A stretch of DNA of 64,000 bases from Janibacter limosus. GTDB lineage: Bacteria; Actinomycetota; Actinomycetes; Actinomycetales; Dermatophilaceae. The notes below the pieces were generated by a model. The model was not told where the DNA came from and made no database searches. It saw only the letters and a program-made list of their open reading frames with translations. The stretch is from the NCBI RefSeq assembly GCF_004295485.1, contig NZ_CP036164.1:1674001-1738000 (forward strand). Direction: 5' to 3'. The position numbers were made by a program, and so were the translations under genes. Position 1 is the first letter of the stretch; each line of letters begins with the position of its first letter. Shown one piece after another: positions 35,873 to 44,205 of this stretch.

Positions 35873-36757
35873 TCAGCCGCCAGCGGCGACGGCGAGCAGG
35901 GCCGAGGTCGCGGCGCTCATCCGGGCACCCTTGCGCCACACCGCTGTCAGCGGCCGGTCGAGGTCGAGGGTCGTCGGGGCGATGACCAGGTGCCCGGCCT
36001 CCACCTCGGTTGCGACGGCCCGCTCCGAGACGACGGCCGGGCCGAGTGCCGCGCGCACCGCTCCCATGAGCGCCGCTGTCGAGCCGGCCTGCAGGGCGAT
36101 CGTCGGCACCTCACCGAGTGCCCGCTCGAAGGTGCTGCGGGTGCCGCTCCCCTCCTCGCGCAGCACCCACTCCGCCCGCGCCAGCACCTCAGGACGAAGG
36201 GGGGTCCGCCGCCGGGCCCACTCGTGGTCGGGGTGGACCACGACGACGAGCCGGTCGGTGCCGACGACCCGGTGGTCCAGCCCCGGCGCCCGCGCGGCGG
36301 TCTCGATGAACCCGATGTCCGCGAGCTGCGAGCGGACCATGTCGGCGACCCGGTCGCTGTTGACGACGTGCAGCTGAGGGTGGACCTCCATCTGGTCGCG
36401 CAGTGCGCCGAGCCACCGCGGCAGGATGTGCTCGGCGATCGTCAGGCTGGCTGCGATCCGCACCTCGCCGCGACGGCTGCCGGTGAGGGACGCCAGCCCC
36501 GCGCGCATCGTGTCGGCCTCGCGCAGCACCTGCCGCGCCCAGGCGATCACGGCGCGACCGTCGGTGGTGATGGTCGAGCCGCGTGGGGTCCGCTCGAGCA
36601 GCGTCAGCTGCCACCGTGCCTCGAAGGCCCGCACCCGCGCGCTCGCCGACGGCTGGCTCAGCCCACGCTCACGAGCGGCCGCGCTCAGGCTCCCGGTGTC
36701 GTCCACGGCCACGACGAGTCGCAGCGTCTCGATGTCGAGGTCGGGAGCATCAGCCAT
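35873..36757 (-). CDS. LysR-type transcriptional regulator (YeiE/CbbR-like)
   Basis: A 294-residue LysR regulator. The winged helix-turn-helix is at about 8-65 (ETLRLVVAVDDTGSLSAAAR) and the two-lobe effector domain at about 95-290. It is divergent from a YeiH-type transporter gene, the same arrangement as yeiE/yeiH in other bacteria, so it probably controls that transporter. A dyad in the 60-bp gap is its likely binding site. Confidence 0.9.
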   Translation of the reverse strand: MADAPDLDIETLRLVVAVDDTGSLSAAARERGLSQPSASARVRAFEARWQLTLLERTPRGSTITTDGRAVIAWARQVLREADTMRAGLASLTGSRRGEVRIAASLTIAEHILPRWLGALRDQMEVHPQLHVVNSDRVADMVRSQLADIGFIETAARAPGLDHRVVGTDRLVVVVHPDHEWARRRTPLRPEVLARAEWVLREEGSGTRSTFERALGEVPTIALQAGSTAALMGAVRAALGPAVVSERAVATEVEAGHLVIAPTTLDLDRPLTAVWRKGARMSAATSALLAVAAGG

Positions 36758-36781
36758 AGCGACAGACTATGACGTGTCGCT
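36758..36781. promoter_or_regulatory. probable LysR-type operator
   Basis: Inverted repeat AGCGACA (36758-36764) and TGTCGCT (36775-36781) with a 10-nt spacer, directly upstream of lysR. Confidence 0.5.
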
Positions 36782-36828
36782 GGATCGGGGTCTACCGCAA
36801 CGACCCGAACCCCGGCACGGTGGACCAC

Positions 36829-37839
36829 GTGAACACCCCCACGCTTCCCGCGCAGTCCACCGCCGCCACCGCGCCACCGCGCGCTGGCGTGGTCGCGCGC
36901 GTCACTCCCTTCGTCCCCCCGCTGGCCGCCGCCGGTGTGGCGATGGCGCTCGCCCCCGTCGTGCCGCTGCTCAGCCCGCTCCTCCTGGCGCTGGTCGTCG
37001 GAGCGGTCGTGGCCAACTCACCGCTGATGGGCGTGCGGGCCGTGGTCGACCACGGCCCGGCGACCCGGCTGCTCCTGCGGCTCGGCGTCGCTGCCCTCGG
37101 GCTGCAGCTGCCCTTCGGCGACATCGTCGGGATCGGCCCGGTCGGGCTGGTGGTCATCGTGACGACGGTGGCGGTGACCTTCCGCACGACCCTCGCCGTC
37201 GGCCGCCGGCTGGGCCTGGACGAGGGCTTCGTCGTGCTGCTGTCGGCCGGCTTCTCGATCTGCGGAGCGGCCGCCATCGCCGGTGTCCAGGACTCGGTGC
37301 GGGCGAAGGAGAAGTTCGTCGCGCTCGCCGTCGCCATGGTGACGATCTTCGGCTCCGCGATGATCGTCCTCGTCCCGTGGCTGGCCGGGGTCATCGGCCT
37401 GACCGATCACCAGGCCGCGATCTGGGCGGGCGCGAGCATCCACGAGGTCGCCCAGGTGGCCGCCGCGGGCTCACTGATCGGCGCACCGGCCGTGGCCCTC
37501 GCGATGACCGTCAAGCTCGGCAGGGTGGCGCTGCTCGCCCCGATCTCCGCGCTCCTGGCCAAGGGCGCGAAGGGGACGACCGCGCCCCTCGTCCCGTGGT
37601 TCATCGTCGCCTTCGCCGCCGCGGTCGCGGTGCGCTCCACCGGCCTGCTGCCGGCCCCCGTGCTCGAGGGGACCAACCTCGCGACCACGCTGCTCCTGGC
37701 GGCCGGGATGTACGGGCTGGGGATGGGCATCCGCGCCCGTGACCTGTGGCCGCTGCCCGTCCAGGCGCTCACCCTGGCGACCGTCTCGACGCTCGTGGCC
37801 GGCGGGACCTCGCTCGCGCTCGTCATGACACTGGCGTGA
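36829..37839 (+). CDS. YeiH family (UPF0324) membrane transporter
   Basis: A 336-residue inner-membrane protein with about ten helices, for example VVPLLSPLLLALVVGAVVAN and LPLVIVT-type segments. The AGFSICGAAAIAG and AGASIHEVAQVAAAG motifs are hallmarks of the YeiH/UPF0324 family, annotated as putative sulfate exporters. The start is uncertain: the GTGs at 36829 and 36820 fit better than the ATG at 36769, which overlaps the dyad. It is divergent from lysR. Confidence 0.88.
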   Translation: MNTPTLPAQSTAATAPPRAGVVARVTPFVPPLAAAGVAMALAPVVPLLSPLLLALVVGAVVANSPLMGVRAVVDHGPATRLLLRLGVAALGLQLPFGDIVGIGPVGLVVIVTTVAVTFRTTLAVGRRLGLDEGFVVLLSAGFSICGAAAIAGVQDSVRAKEKFVALAVAMVTIFGSAMIVLVPWLAGVIGLTDHQAAIWAGASIHEVAQVAAAGSLIGAPAVALAMTVKLGRVALLAPISALLAKGAKGTTAPLVPWFIVAFAAAVAVRSTGLLPAPVLEGTNLATTLLLAAGMYGLGMGIRARDLWPLPVQALTLATVSTLVAGGTSLALVMTLA

Positions 37840-37878
37840 CGAGCGCAGCGCCGGCGGGGCGCGGAGGTGCCGGCACGG

Positions 37879-37933
37879 CTCCGGCCGTGACTCGTGAGGT
37901 GAATCAGGTTCACCTCACGAGTCACGGCCGGAG
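37879..37933. terminator. bidirectional terminator with perfect 25-bp stem
   Basis: Arms 37879-37903 and 37909-37933 pair at all 25 positions around a 5-nt TCAGG loop. It lies between the convergent YeiH and MFS genes. Confidence 0.9.
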
Positions 37934-37945
37934 GCGCGACACAGG

Positions 37946-39304
37946 TCAGGTGGCGGGCACGCTCTCGGCGACCTCCACCCTTCGCGCAGTGCGTCGAGCC
38001 GCCGAGCGGGACAGGACGACCGCGACCGCGCTGATGACATAGGCCGCGCCGATGTACCACGCGAGGTGGCTCGTGCCGGCGGAGTCGCTGACGAGCCTCT
38101 GCGCGACGAGCGGAGCCAGGCCGGCGCCGAGCAGCGAGCCGAGCTGGTAGGTCAGCGAGACGCCGGAGTAGCGCGCCGTCGGCTCGAAGAGCTCGGACAG
38201 GTAGGCACCGACCGGGCCGTACATCGACGCCTGGATGAGCGGGTTGCCGACGAGGAAGGCGATCGTGATGAGCGTGGCGTTGCCGCTGTCGAAGAGCATG
38301 AACATCGGCCACACCGCGATCGCGGAGAAGACGGCGCCGCCGACCATCACCTGCTTGCGCCCTTCGCGGTCGCTCAGCGCGGCGAAGGCCGGGATGGTGA
38401 AGATGTGCACGAAGTTGCTCAGCGTCAGCATGTACAGCGCTGTCTCACGCGAGACGGCGCCGGAGTCCACGACGTACGGGACCATGAAGACCGCGAGCAG
38501 GCCCTGGATGAAGAGCGGCGCCATGACCGCGAGGCTGCCGAGCACGATCGTCGAGCGGTACTGGGTGAAGAGGACGGCGACCGGCAGGCCGGTGTGGACC
38601 TCGCCGCGCTTGCGGGCGGCCTCGAACTCGGGGCTCTCCGAGACGCGGGTGCGCATGTACAGACCCACGGCGACGACGACGGCCGACAGCAGGAAGGGGA
38701 TGCGCCAGGCCCACTCGACGAAGGCCGGACCGGCCAGGCCGGAGGTCACCGCGAGGACGAGCGTGGCCATGACCGCGCCGAAGGGGGCACCGGCCATCGC
38801 GAGCGAGGCACCGAAGCCCTTGGTCCCGGACGAGGAGTGCTCGCCGGACATGAGCATCGCGCCGGCCCACTCGCCACCGACGGCCAGGCCCTGCACGAGG
38901 CGCAGCACGGCGAGCAGGATCGGAGCGGCCAGGCCGATCGAGGCGGCGGTCGGCATCAGGCCGATGACCATGGACACGATGCCCATGACGAGCAGCGTGA
39001 TGACCAGCATCTTCTTGCGGCCGATCTTGTCGCCGAAGTGCCCGAAGAGCAGCCCACCGATGGGCCGGGAGACGTACCCGGTGAAGAGGGTGAGGTAGCT
39101 GAGCAGCACGCCGGTGCTGTGGTCCACCCCGGAGAAGAAGAGGTCGGGGAAGACCAGGCCGGCGGCCGCCGCGTACAGCAGGAAGTCGTAGTACTCGACG
39201 GCCGAGCCGATGAAGCTCGAGGACTGCGCACGCCGACGCTCCGCCCGGGTCGTCGTCACGATGGCCGCGGGGGTCGCAGCGGGTGTCAGATCGTCGTTGA
39301 TCAT
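37946..39304 (-). CDS. MFS transporter of the metabolite:H+ symporter type, likely aromatic acid uptake
   Basis: A 452-residue 12-helix symporter of the MHS group (ShiA, ProP, KgtP relatives). It opens with the group's FIGSAVEYYDFLLYAAAA helix and motif GHFGDKIGRKKMLV; GGEWAGAMLM is the family loop. The substrate is not determined by sequence; the neighbouring IclR regulator and mhpABC genes suggest 3-(3-hydroxyphenyl)propionate or a related aromatic acid. The ATG at 39304 gives MINDDLTPAATP. A 17-bp palindrome lies in the divergent promoter region. Confidence 0.88.
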   Translation of the reverse strand: MINDDLTPAATPAAIVTTTRAERRRAQSSSFIGSAVEYYDFLLYAAAAGLVFPDLFFSGVDHSTGVLLSYLTLFTGYVSRPIGGLLFGHFGDKIGRKKMLVITLLVMGIVSMVIGLMPTAASIGLAAPILLAVLRLVQGLAVGGEWAGAMLMSGEHSSSGTKGFGASLAMAGAPFGAVMATLVLAVTSGLAGPAFVEWAWRIPFLLSAVVVAVGLYMRTRVSESPEFEAARKRGEVHTGLPVAVLFTQYRSTIVLGSLAVMAPLFIQGLLAVFMVPYVVDSGAVSRETALYMLTLSNFVHIFTIPAFAALSDREGRKQVMVGGAVFSAIAVWPMFMLFDSGNATLITIAFLVGNPLIQASMYGPVGAYLSELFEPTARYSGVSLTYQLGSLLGAGLAPLVAQRLVSDSAGTSHLAWYIGAAYVISAVAVVLSRSAARRTARRVEVAESVPAT

Positions 39305-39368
39305 GGGGCCTCCAGGTCAGGGGTACTGGGTTCATTGGCGGGGTCGCGGCGCCACGTCGCACGCCCCC

Positions 39369-39385
39369 GTGCCACGTGGTGGCAC
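39369..39385. promoter_or_regulatory. IclR operator candidate 1
   Basis: GTGCCACGTGGTGGCAC, arms GTGCCAC/GTGGCAC, perfectly symmetric around three nt. It lies between the MFS transporter and the iclR gene. A near-identical copy is before mhpA. Confidence 0.7.
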
Positions 39386-39389
39386 GTAC

Positions 39390-39429
39390 GCTCCCTGAGG
39401 AGGTTGCGCAGCAACCGTCTCGAAGGGAG
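39390..39429. repeat. REP-like element supplying a ribosome binding site
   Basis: GCTCCCTGAGGAGGTTGCGC-AGCAACCGTCTCGAAGGGAG. Its last bases (GAAGGGAG) are the Shine-Dalgarno sequence of the ATG at 39434. Confidence 0.8.
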
Positions 39430-39455
39430 TCCCATGCCCAAGCCAGGTCAGCTCG

Positions 39456-40175
39456 GTGGAGCGCGCGGTCCAGCTGCTCGCGATGGTCGACCAGTTCGGC
39501 GGTGACGGTCTCGGCGTCAGCGAGCTGGCTCGGCGCACGGACATCCCCAAGTCCACGGTCTTCCGCCTGCTGCACACCCTCGAGAACAGCGGCGCCGTCG
39601 AGCGGCGCGGCGAGCACTACCGGACCGGCCCGCTCTTCGGCACCCACCTGGCCCTGCCCGACGACCCGCTCGTCGCCAAGGTGCAGACGCGACTGACCCC
39701 CTTCCTCTCCGTCCTCTACGAGCAGACGCGCGAGACCTCCCAGCTCGGGGTGCTGCGCGACGGGGAGCTGCTCTTCCTCAACAAGCTGCACGGCGTGCAC
39801 CGGGCGCACTCCCCCTCACGCATCGGCGGTCGCGCGCCCGCGCACGCGACCTCGCTGGGCAAGGTGCTGATGGCCTTCGACCGGGAGAGCGCCGATCGGG
39901 TCTGTGCCTCCGAGCTCGTGGCCTTCACCGACCGGACCATCACCGACGGCGAGGCTCTGCGGGTGGAGCTGGCCAAGGTCGCGCGGACCCGGATCGGCGT
40001 GGACGACAACGAGTACGTCGAAGGGGTGAGCAGCGTCGCCGGGGTCGTCATGGACGCCGCCGGCCGGCCGGTCGCCTCGCTCGCCCTCACCGGCCCCACC
40101 ACCGTCGCGAGGGCCGGGTACGAGCAGCTGCTGCTCGACGTGTGTGCCCGCGCGAGTGCGGCGATGCGCGACTGA
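39456..40175 (+). CDS. IclR family transcriptional regulator (mhpR-like), possible frameshift at the start
   Basis: A 239-residue IclR regulator from GTG 39456. The helix-turn-helix is at about 15-60 (LGVSELARRTDIPKSTVFRLL) and the effector domain at about 80-235 (GVLRDGELLFLNKL, SLGKVLMAF). A well-placed ATG at 39434 with GAAGGGAG upstream reads MPKPGQL but is one nt out of frame with the classic SSVERAVQLL. Either the GTG is used or one extra base separates the start from the gene. It probably controls mhpABC and the MFS gene. Confidence 0.88.
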   Translation: MERAVQLLAMVDQFGGDGLGVSELARRTDIPKSTVFRLLHTLENSGAVERRGEHYRTGPLFGTHLALPDDPLVAKVQTRLTPFLSVLYEQTRETSQLGVLRDGELLFLNKLHGVHRAHSPSRIGGRAPAHATSLGKVLMAFDRESADRVCASELVAFTDRTITDGEALRVELAKVARTRIGVDDNEYVEGVSSVAGVVMDAAGRPVASLALTGPTTVARAGYEQLLLDVCARASAAMRD

Positions 40176-40176
40176 G

Positions 40177-40291
40177 GGTCCCTTCGAGACGGCCGCGGGC
40201 GGCCTCCTCAGGGACCGGCGGGCCACGGCCGCGGGCGGCCTCCTCAGGGCCCCGCTCCCTGAGGAGCTTGCTTAGCAAGCGTCTCGAAGGG
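40177..40291. repeat. cluster of three REP-like elements
   Basis: Element 1 about 40177-40215 (GGTCCCTTCGAGACGGCC), element 2 about 40216-40250 and element 3 about 40253-40291 (GAGGAGCTTGCTTAGCAAGC stem). They fill the gap between iclR and the mhpA promoter region. Confidence 0.85.
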
Positions 40292-40292
40292 C

Positions 40293-40309
40293 GTGCCACT
40301 GCGCGGCAC
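40293..40309. promoter_or_regulatory. IclR operator candidate 2, before mhpA
   Basis: GTGCCACTGCGCGGCAC: arms GTGCCAC/GCGGCAC with one mismatch, same 17-bp size and nearly the same sequence as 39369-39385. About 66 bp upstream of the mhpA start. Confidence 0.7.
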
Positions 40310-40374
40310 GGGCGATGGGCCCGGCGGCGGGGCGCTGCGACGGTGAGCGCACAGAACCCCGAAGGAGTGGTGAC

Positions 40375-42114
40375 ATGCAGACCGAAGTTGTGATCGTCGG
40401 AGCCGGCCCGACCGGCCTGGCCCTGGCCAACCTGCTGGGCCGTTACGGGCGGAGCGCGATCGTGCTCGAGTCCCGCAGCGACCTCATCGACTACCCGCGA
40501 GGGGTCGGTCTCGACGACGAGTCGATGCGCTCGATCCAGACGATGGACCTGGTCGAGGAGGTCACCCCCTTCACCATCCCCCACCACGTCATGCGCCTGG
40601 TCAACGGCAAGGGCGAGACGATGATGACCAACGCGCCCACCGGCGAACCGCTCGGCTGGCCGCGCAAGTTCGGCTTCATCCAGCCGCTCGTCGACCGCCA
40701 GCTCTACGAGGGCCTGCACCGCTTCGACGACATCGACGTGCGCTTCGGCCACACGGTCACCGCCGCCGACGACCTGGGCGACCACGTCGCCGTCACCGCG
40801 ACCGTCACCGGCGCCGACGGGAGCACGCGCGAGGAGACCATCACCGCGCAGTACGTCGTCGGGTGCGAAGGGGGGTCCTCCCCCACGCGCAAGCGGATGG
40901 GCGTCGACTTCGTCGGGCACTCCCCCTCCACGCGCTGGGTCGTCATCGACGTCAACAACGACCCGCTGGGTCTGCCCAATGTCTACCTCGGCGCCGACCC
41001 CGCCCGTCCCTACGTGTCCATCGGCCTGCCGCACGGCATCCGCCGCTGGGAGTTCATGCTCTTCGACGACGAGCCGAGCGAGCAGGTGGAGGACCCCACC
41101 TTCGTCGCGGCCCTGCTCAAGGAGCACGTGCCCGACTCGTCGACGCTCGACGTCATCCGCTGTCGCGTCTTCACCCACCACGGGCGGATCGCGAGCAGCT
41201 TCCGCCAGGGCCGCGTGCTCATCGCCGGCGACGCCGCGCACCTCATGCCCGTCTGGATGGGCCAGGGGTGGAACTCCGGCATGCGCGACGCCACCAACCT
41301 GTCGTGGAAGCTCGCCAGCGTCCTCGCCGGCCAGGCCGACGACTCGATCCTCGACAGCTTCGAGGCCGAGCGGCACGAGCACGCCAAGGCGATGATCGAC
41401 CTGTCGATGACCCTCGGCAATGTCATCAAGCCGACCAACCGCGTGGTCTGCGGTGCGCGCGACCTCGCCTCCCGAGCGCTCAACCTCAGCCCGCGGGTCA
41501 AGAGCTACTTCACCGACATGCGCTTCAAGCCGATGCCCTTCTACGCGAAGGGAGTGGTCGTCGCCCCGGACTCGCTGACGCCCGGTGAGCAGCCGCGCAC
41601 GCGCACCTCCTCCTTCATGACCATCAAGAACGCCGTGGACAAGAAGACGCCCGTCGGCGTCCAGTTCCCCCAGCCGCGGGTCAACACCGTCGACGTCACC
41701 GGGGCGCGCCTCGACGACGTCACCGGCGAGTGGTGGACCGTCGCGGCCTGGGGCAACGACCCGGCGCGACTCTTCACCGAGGACGAGCGAGCGCAGCTGC
41801 AGCACATGGGTGCTCGCTTCGTCTCCTTCATGTCCGAGTCGCAGCGTCCGTGGGCGCAGGCCGAGTACGCCGGGTCCGGGACGCTTGTCGTCGGCGACGT
41901 CGACGGGTCGATCAAGGGTTGGTTCGACAAGCACGCCATGGGTGTCGTCTTCCTGCGGCCCGACCGCTTCGTCGGCGCGGCCTGCCTGGCGCAGGAGTCC
42001 GGCAAGGCGCTCGCTGCGCTGCGGGTGGCGATGGGCGCGACCGAGGTCGGGCTTCGAGGCTCAGCCGCGGACGGCCTCGCACCTCAGCCAGCGTTCGAGG
42101 GGGTGTCGGCATGA
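40375..42114 (+). CDS. mhpA: 3-(3-hydroxyphenyl)propionate hydroxylase-like FAD monooxygenase
   Basis: A 579-residue bifunctional-type FAD hydroxylase. FAD motif GAGPTG (9-14), middle motif GCEGGSS and the second FAD motif GDAAHLMPVWMGQG (about 284-297). It hydroxylates 3-(3-hydroxyphenyl)propionate to the catechol with NADH and O2. The ATG follows GAAGGAG. It is the first of a three-gene operon with ATGA overlaps. The C-terminal 20 residues (LRGSAADGLAPQPAFEGVSA) are encoded by a REP-like element (42050-42100). Confidence 0.88.
   Translation: MQTEVVIVGAGPTGLALANLLGRYGRSAIVLESRSDLIDYPRGVGLDDESMRSIQTMDLVEEVTPFTIPHHVMRLVNGKGETMMTNAPTGEPLGWPRKFGFIQPLVDRQLYEGLHRFDDIDVRFGHTVTAADDLGDHVAVTATVTGADGSTREETITAQYVVGCEGGSSPTRKRMGVDFVGHSPSTRWVVIDVNNDPLGLPNVYLGADPARPYVSIGLPHGIRRWEFMLFDDEPSEQVEDPTFVAALLKEHVPDSSTLDVIRCRVFTHHGRIASSFRQGRVLIAGDAAHLMPVWMGQGWNSGMRDATNLSWKLASVLAGQADDSILDSFEAERHEHAKAMIDLSMTLGNVIKPTNRVVCGARDLASRALNLSPRVKSYFTDMRFKPMPFYAKGVVVAPDSLTPGEQPRTRTSSFMTIKNAVDKKTPVGVQFPQPRVNTVDVTGARLDDVTGEWWTVAAWGNDPARLFTEDERAQLQHMGARFVSFMSESQRPWAQAEYAGSGTLVVGDVDGSIKGWFDKHAMGVVFLRPDRFVGAACLAQESGKALAALRVAMGATEVGLRGSAADGLAPQPAFEGVSA
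42050..42100. repeat. REP-like element inside the mhpA 3' end
   Basis: GGCTTCGAGGCTCAGCCGCG...CACCTCAGCCAGCGTTCGAG resembles the REP family but is diverged. It is translated as the last residues of MhpA. Confidence 0.6.
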
Positions 42115-43061
42115 GCCTCTCGCTCGTCGCCATGTCGCACACCCCGCTGCTGCACCGGGTGGAGGTGGACCCGCAGGTGCGGGCCGAGGTCGACGGCGCC
42201 TTCGAGGCGGTCCGCGCCTTCGTGCGCGAGGTCGATCCCGAGCTGGTCATCACCATCGGGCCGGACCACTACAACGGCTTCTTCTACGACACGATGCCGC
42301 CCTTCTGCCTCGGGCTGGGCGCCTACGGCCTGGGTGACTACGGCACCGCGACCGGCGCGCTCGACGTGCCCGCTGGCATCGCCGAGGACCTCGCGCGCCA
42401 CGTGCAGGGCGAGGACATCGACCTGACGATCTCCCGCGCGATGGGCGTCGACCACGGGGCGGTGCAGCCGCTCGAGGTGATCTTCGGCGGTCTCGACACG
42501 GTGCCCACGATCCCGCTCTTCGTCAACGGTGTGGCCGCTCCCTTCGTCCCGATGCGTCGGATCCGCGCGCTCGGCGAGTCGATCGGCCGCTGGGCCGCGG
42601 GGCGCCCCGAGCGCATCCTCGTCATCGCCTCCGGCGGGCTCAGCCATGACCCGCCCGTGCCACAGTGGGCCACCGCGACGCCCGAGGTGCGCGCCGGCCT
42701 GCTCGACGGGCGCAACCCGACGCCGCAGGCGCGCGCCGCCCGCGAGCAGCGCGTCGTCGACACCGCCCGCGACTTCGCCGCCGGCACCGCCACCATCCAG
42801 GACCTCAACCCGGAGTGGGACGCGCAGTTCATGAGCGTCTGCCGCGAAGGGAGGACCGCCGCCTTCGACGACTACGTCACCGAGGAGATGGCTGCCACCG
42901 CGGGCAACTCCTCGCACGAGGTCCGCAGCTGGGTCACCGCCTTCTCGGCGATGGCCGCCGTCGGCGACTACGCCGTCGAGCACGAGTACTACCGACCGAT
43001 CCGCGAGTTCATCGCCGGCTTCGGTGTCATGACCGCACGCACCAAGGAGACGCACGCATGA
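42111..43061 (+). CDS. mhpB: 3-carboxyethylcatechol 2,3-dioxygenase (extradiol)
   Basis: A 316-residue class III extradiol ring-cleavage dioxygenase. Conserved segments SHTPLLH (His10), GPDHYNGFFYD and IASGGLSHDPP (metal and catalytic His) match the MhpB/LigB group. It opens 3-(2,3-dihydroxyphenyl)propionate next to the hydroxyl groups using Fe(II) and O2. Its ATG overlaps the mhpA stop (ATGA at 42111-42114). Confidence 0.9.
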   Translation: MSLSLVAMSHTPLLHRVEVDPQVRAEVDGAFEAVRAFVREVDPELVITIGPDHYNGFFYDTMPPFCLGLGAYGLGDYGTATGALDVPAGIAEDLARHVQGEDIDLTISRAMGVDHGAVQPLEVIFGGLDTVPTIPLFVNGVAAPFVPMRRIRALGESIGRWAAGRPERILVIASGGLSHDPPVPQWATATPEVRAGLLDGRNPTPQARAAREQRVVDTARDFAAGTATIQDLNPEWDAQFMSVCREGRTAAFDDYVTEEMAATAGNSSHEVRSWVTAFSAMAAVGDYAVEHEYYRPIREFIAGFGVMTARTKETHA

Positions 43062-43918
43062 GCACCACGACCACTGACAGCACCGAGCTGACCTACGAGT
43101 CCACGAGCCGCATGGTCGTGACCCGTCGTTGGGCGATCCACGTCAACGAGGCCGGCGTCGGTCACGACGAGACGATCATCCTGCTGCACGGCTCGGGCCC
43201 GGGCGCGACCGGCTGGAGCAACTTCTCCCAGAACATCCCCGCCCTCGCCGAGCACTACCGCGTGATCGCCGTCGACATGCCCGGGTGGGGCGAGTCCGAC
43301 CCCGTCACCTGGCAGGAGCGCGACCACTCGACCGCCCTGCTCGACCTGATGGACGCCCTCGAGATCGACAAGGCCACCATCATCGGCAACTCGATGGGCG
43401 GCGGCACGACGCTGCGCTTCGGCTACGAGCACCCCGAGCGGGTGCATCGCCTGATCACGATGGGCTCGTCGTCGGGTGGCCCGACCCTCATGGGCCCCGC
43501 CGGCCTGACCGAGGGGCTGAAGGTCCTGCAGAAGGGCTACCGCCAGCCCTCCTTCGAGACGATGAAGGAGCTCGTGCAGGTCATGACCTTCGACTCGGCC
43601 AACGCGACCGACGAGCTCATCCAGGGCCGCGCCGACACCGTGCTCGCCCACCCCGAGCACGCGCAGAACTTCATCGACGGCACTGGCAAGAAGCCCGTCG
43701 TCGAGCTCGACCACGCCCGCCTGCGCGAGATCGCCGTGCCGACCTTGCTCTTCCACGGGCGCGACGACCGCGTCGTGCACTTCGAGCACTCGCTGCGCCT
43801 GACCTCGCTCGTGCCCAACTCGCGCCTCTACCTCATCAACGGCTGCGGCCACTGGCTGCAGACCGAGCACGCCCAGGAGTTCACCGACCAGGTGCTGCAC
43901 TTCCTGCGGACGAGCTGA
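43058..43918 (+). CDS. mhpC: 2-hydroxy-6-oxonona-2,4-dienedioate hydrolase (meta-cleavage product hydrolase)
   Basis: A 286-residue alpha/beta hydrolase. Oxyanion loop HGSGPGA (44-50), nucleophile Ser112 in GNSMGGG, Asp in GRDDRVV (about 237) and His in GCGHWLQTE (about 265). It cleaves the ring-opened product to succinate and 2-hydroxypentadienoate. ATGA overlap with mhpB. The later enzymes MhpD, MhpE and MhpF are not encoded nearby; a terminator follows. Confidence 0.9.
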   Translation: MSTTTTDSTELTYESTSRMVVTRRWAIHVNEAGVGHDETIILLHGSGPGATGWSNFSQNIPALAEHYRVIAVDMPGWGESDPVTWQERDHSTALLDLMDALEIDKATIIGNSMGGGTTLRFGYEHPERVHRLITMGSSSGGPTLMGPAGLTEGLKVLQKGYRQPSFETMKELVQVMTFDSANATDELIQGRADTVLAHPEHAQNFIDGTGKKPVVELDHARLREIAVPTLLFHGRDDRVVHFEHSLRLTSLVPNSRLYLINGCGHWLQTEHAQEFTDQVLHFLRTS

Positions 43919-43950
43919 CGCGGCAGGTCCTCCCACGGGGCTGTGCACTT

Positions 43951-43984
43951 GGGTGAGTCACGACCCTCCGGTCGTGACTCACCC
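43951..43984. terminator. bidirectional hairpin terminator
   Basis: GGGTGAGTCACGACC pairs perfectly with GGTCGTGACTCACCC around CTCC. It lies between mhpC and the small gene at 43991, which is on the opposite strand. Confidence 0.9.
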
Positions 43985-43990
43985 GACGGA

Positions 43991-44185
43991 TCATGCTGGC
44001 AGGCCGTACTCGTCGTACATCTCCGCCAGGTCGGTACGCATCGCCGCCCGGTCAGCGTCGGTCATGGTGGCACGCATCTGATCGATGATCTCGTGAGCCC
44101 TGAGCAACCTGGTCTCCGACCCGGTCCTGCGAGAAGCCTCATGTGCCATGGCGGGAACACGCTCGTTGTTGATGTTCATATCCAT
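43991..44185 (-). CDS. small third gene of the toxin-antitoxin locus
   Basis: A 64-residue unknown protein, MDMNINNERVPAMAHEASRR at the start, mostly helical and mixed-charge. Its ATG follows GGAGGTGG and it is 20 bp after the stop of the DUF1778 gene, so it is probably co-transcribed. No family recognised; it may be a second antitoxin, a helper, or unrelated. Confidence 0.65.
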   Translation of the reverse strand: MDMNINNERVPAMAHEASRRTGSETRLLRAHEIIDQMRATMTDADRAAMRTDLAEMYDEYGLPA

Positions 44186-44205
44186 GACCACGCCACCTCC
44201 AATAC

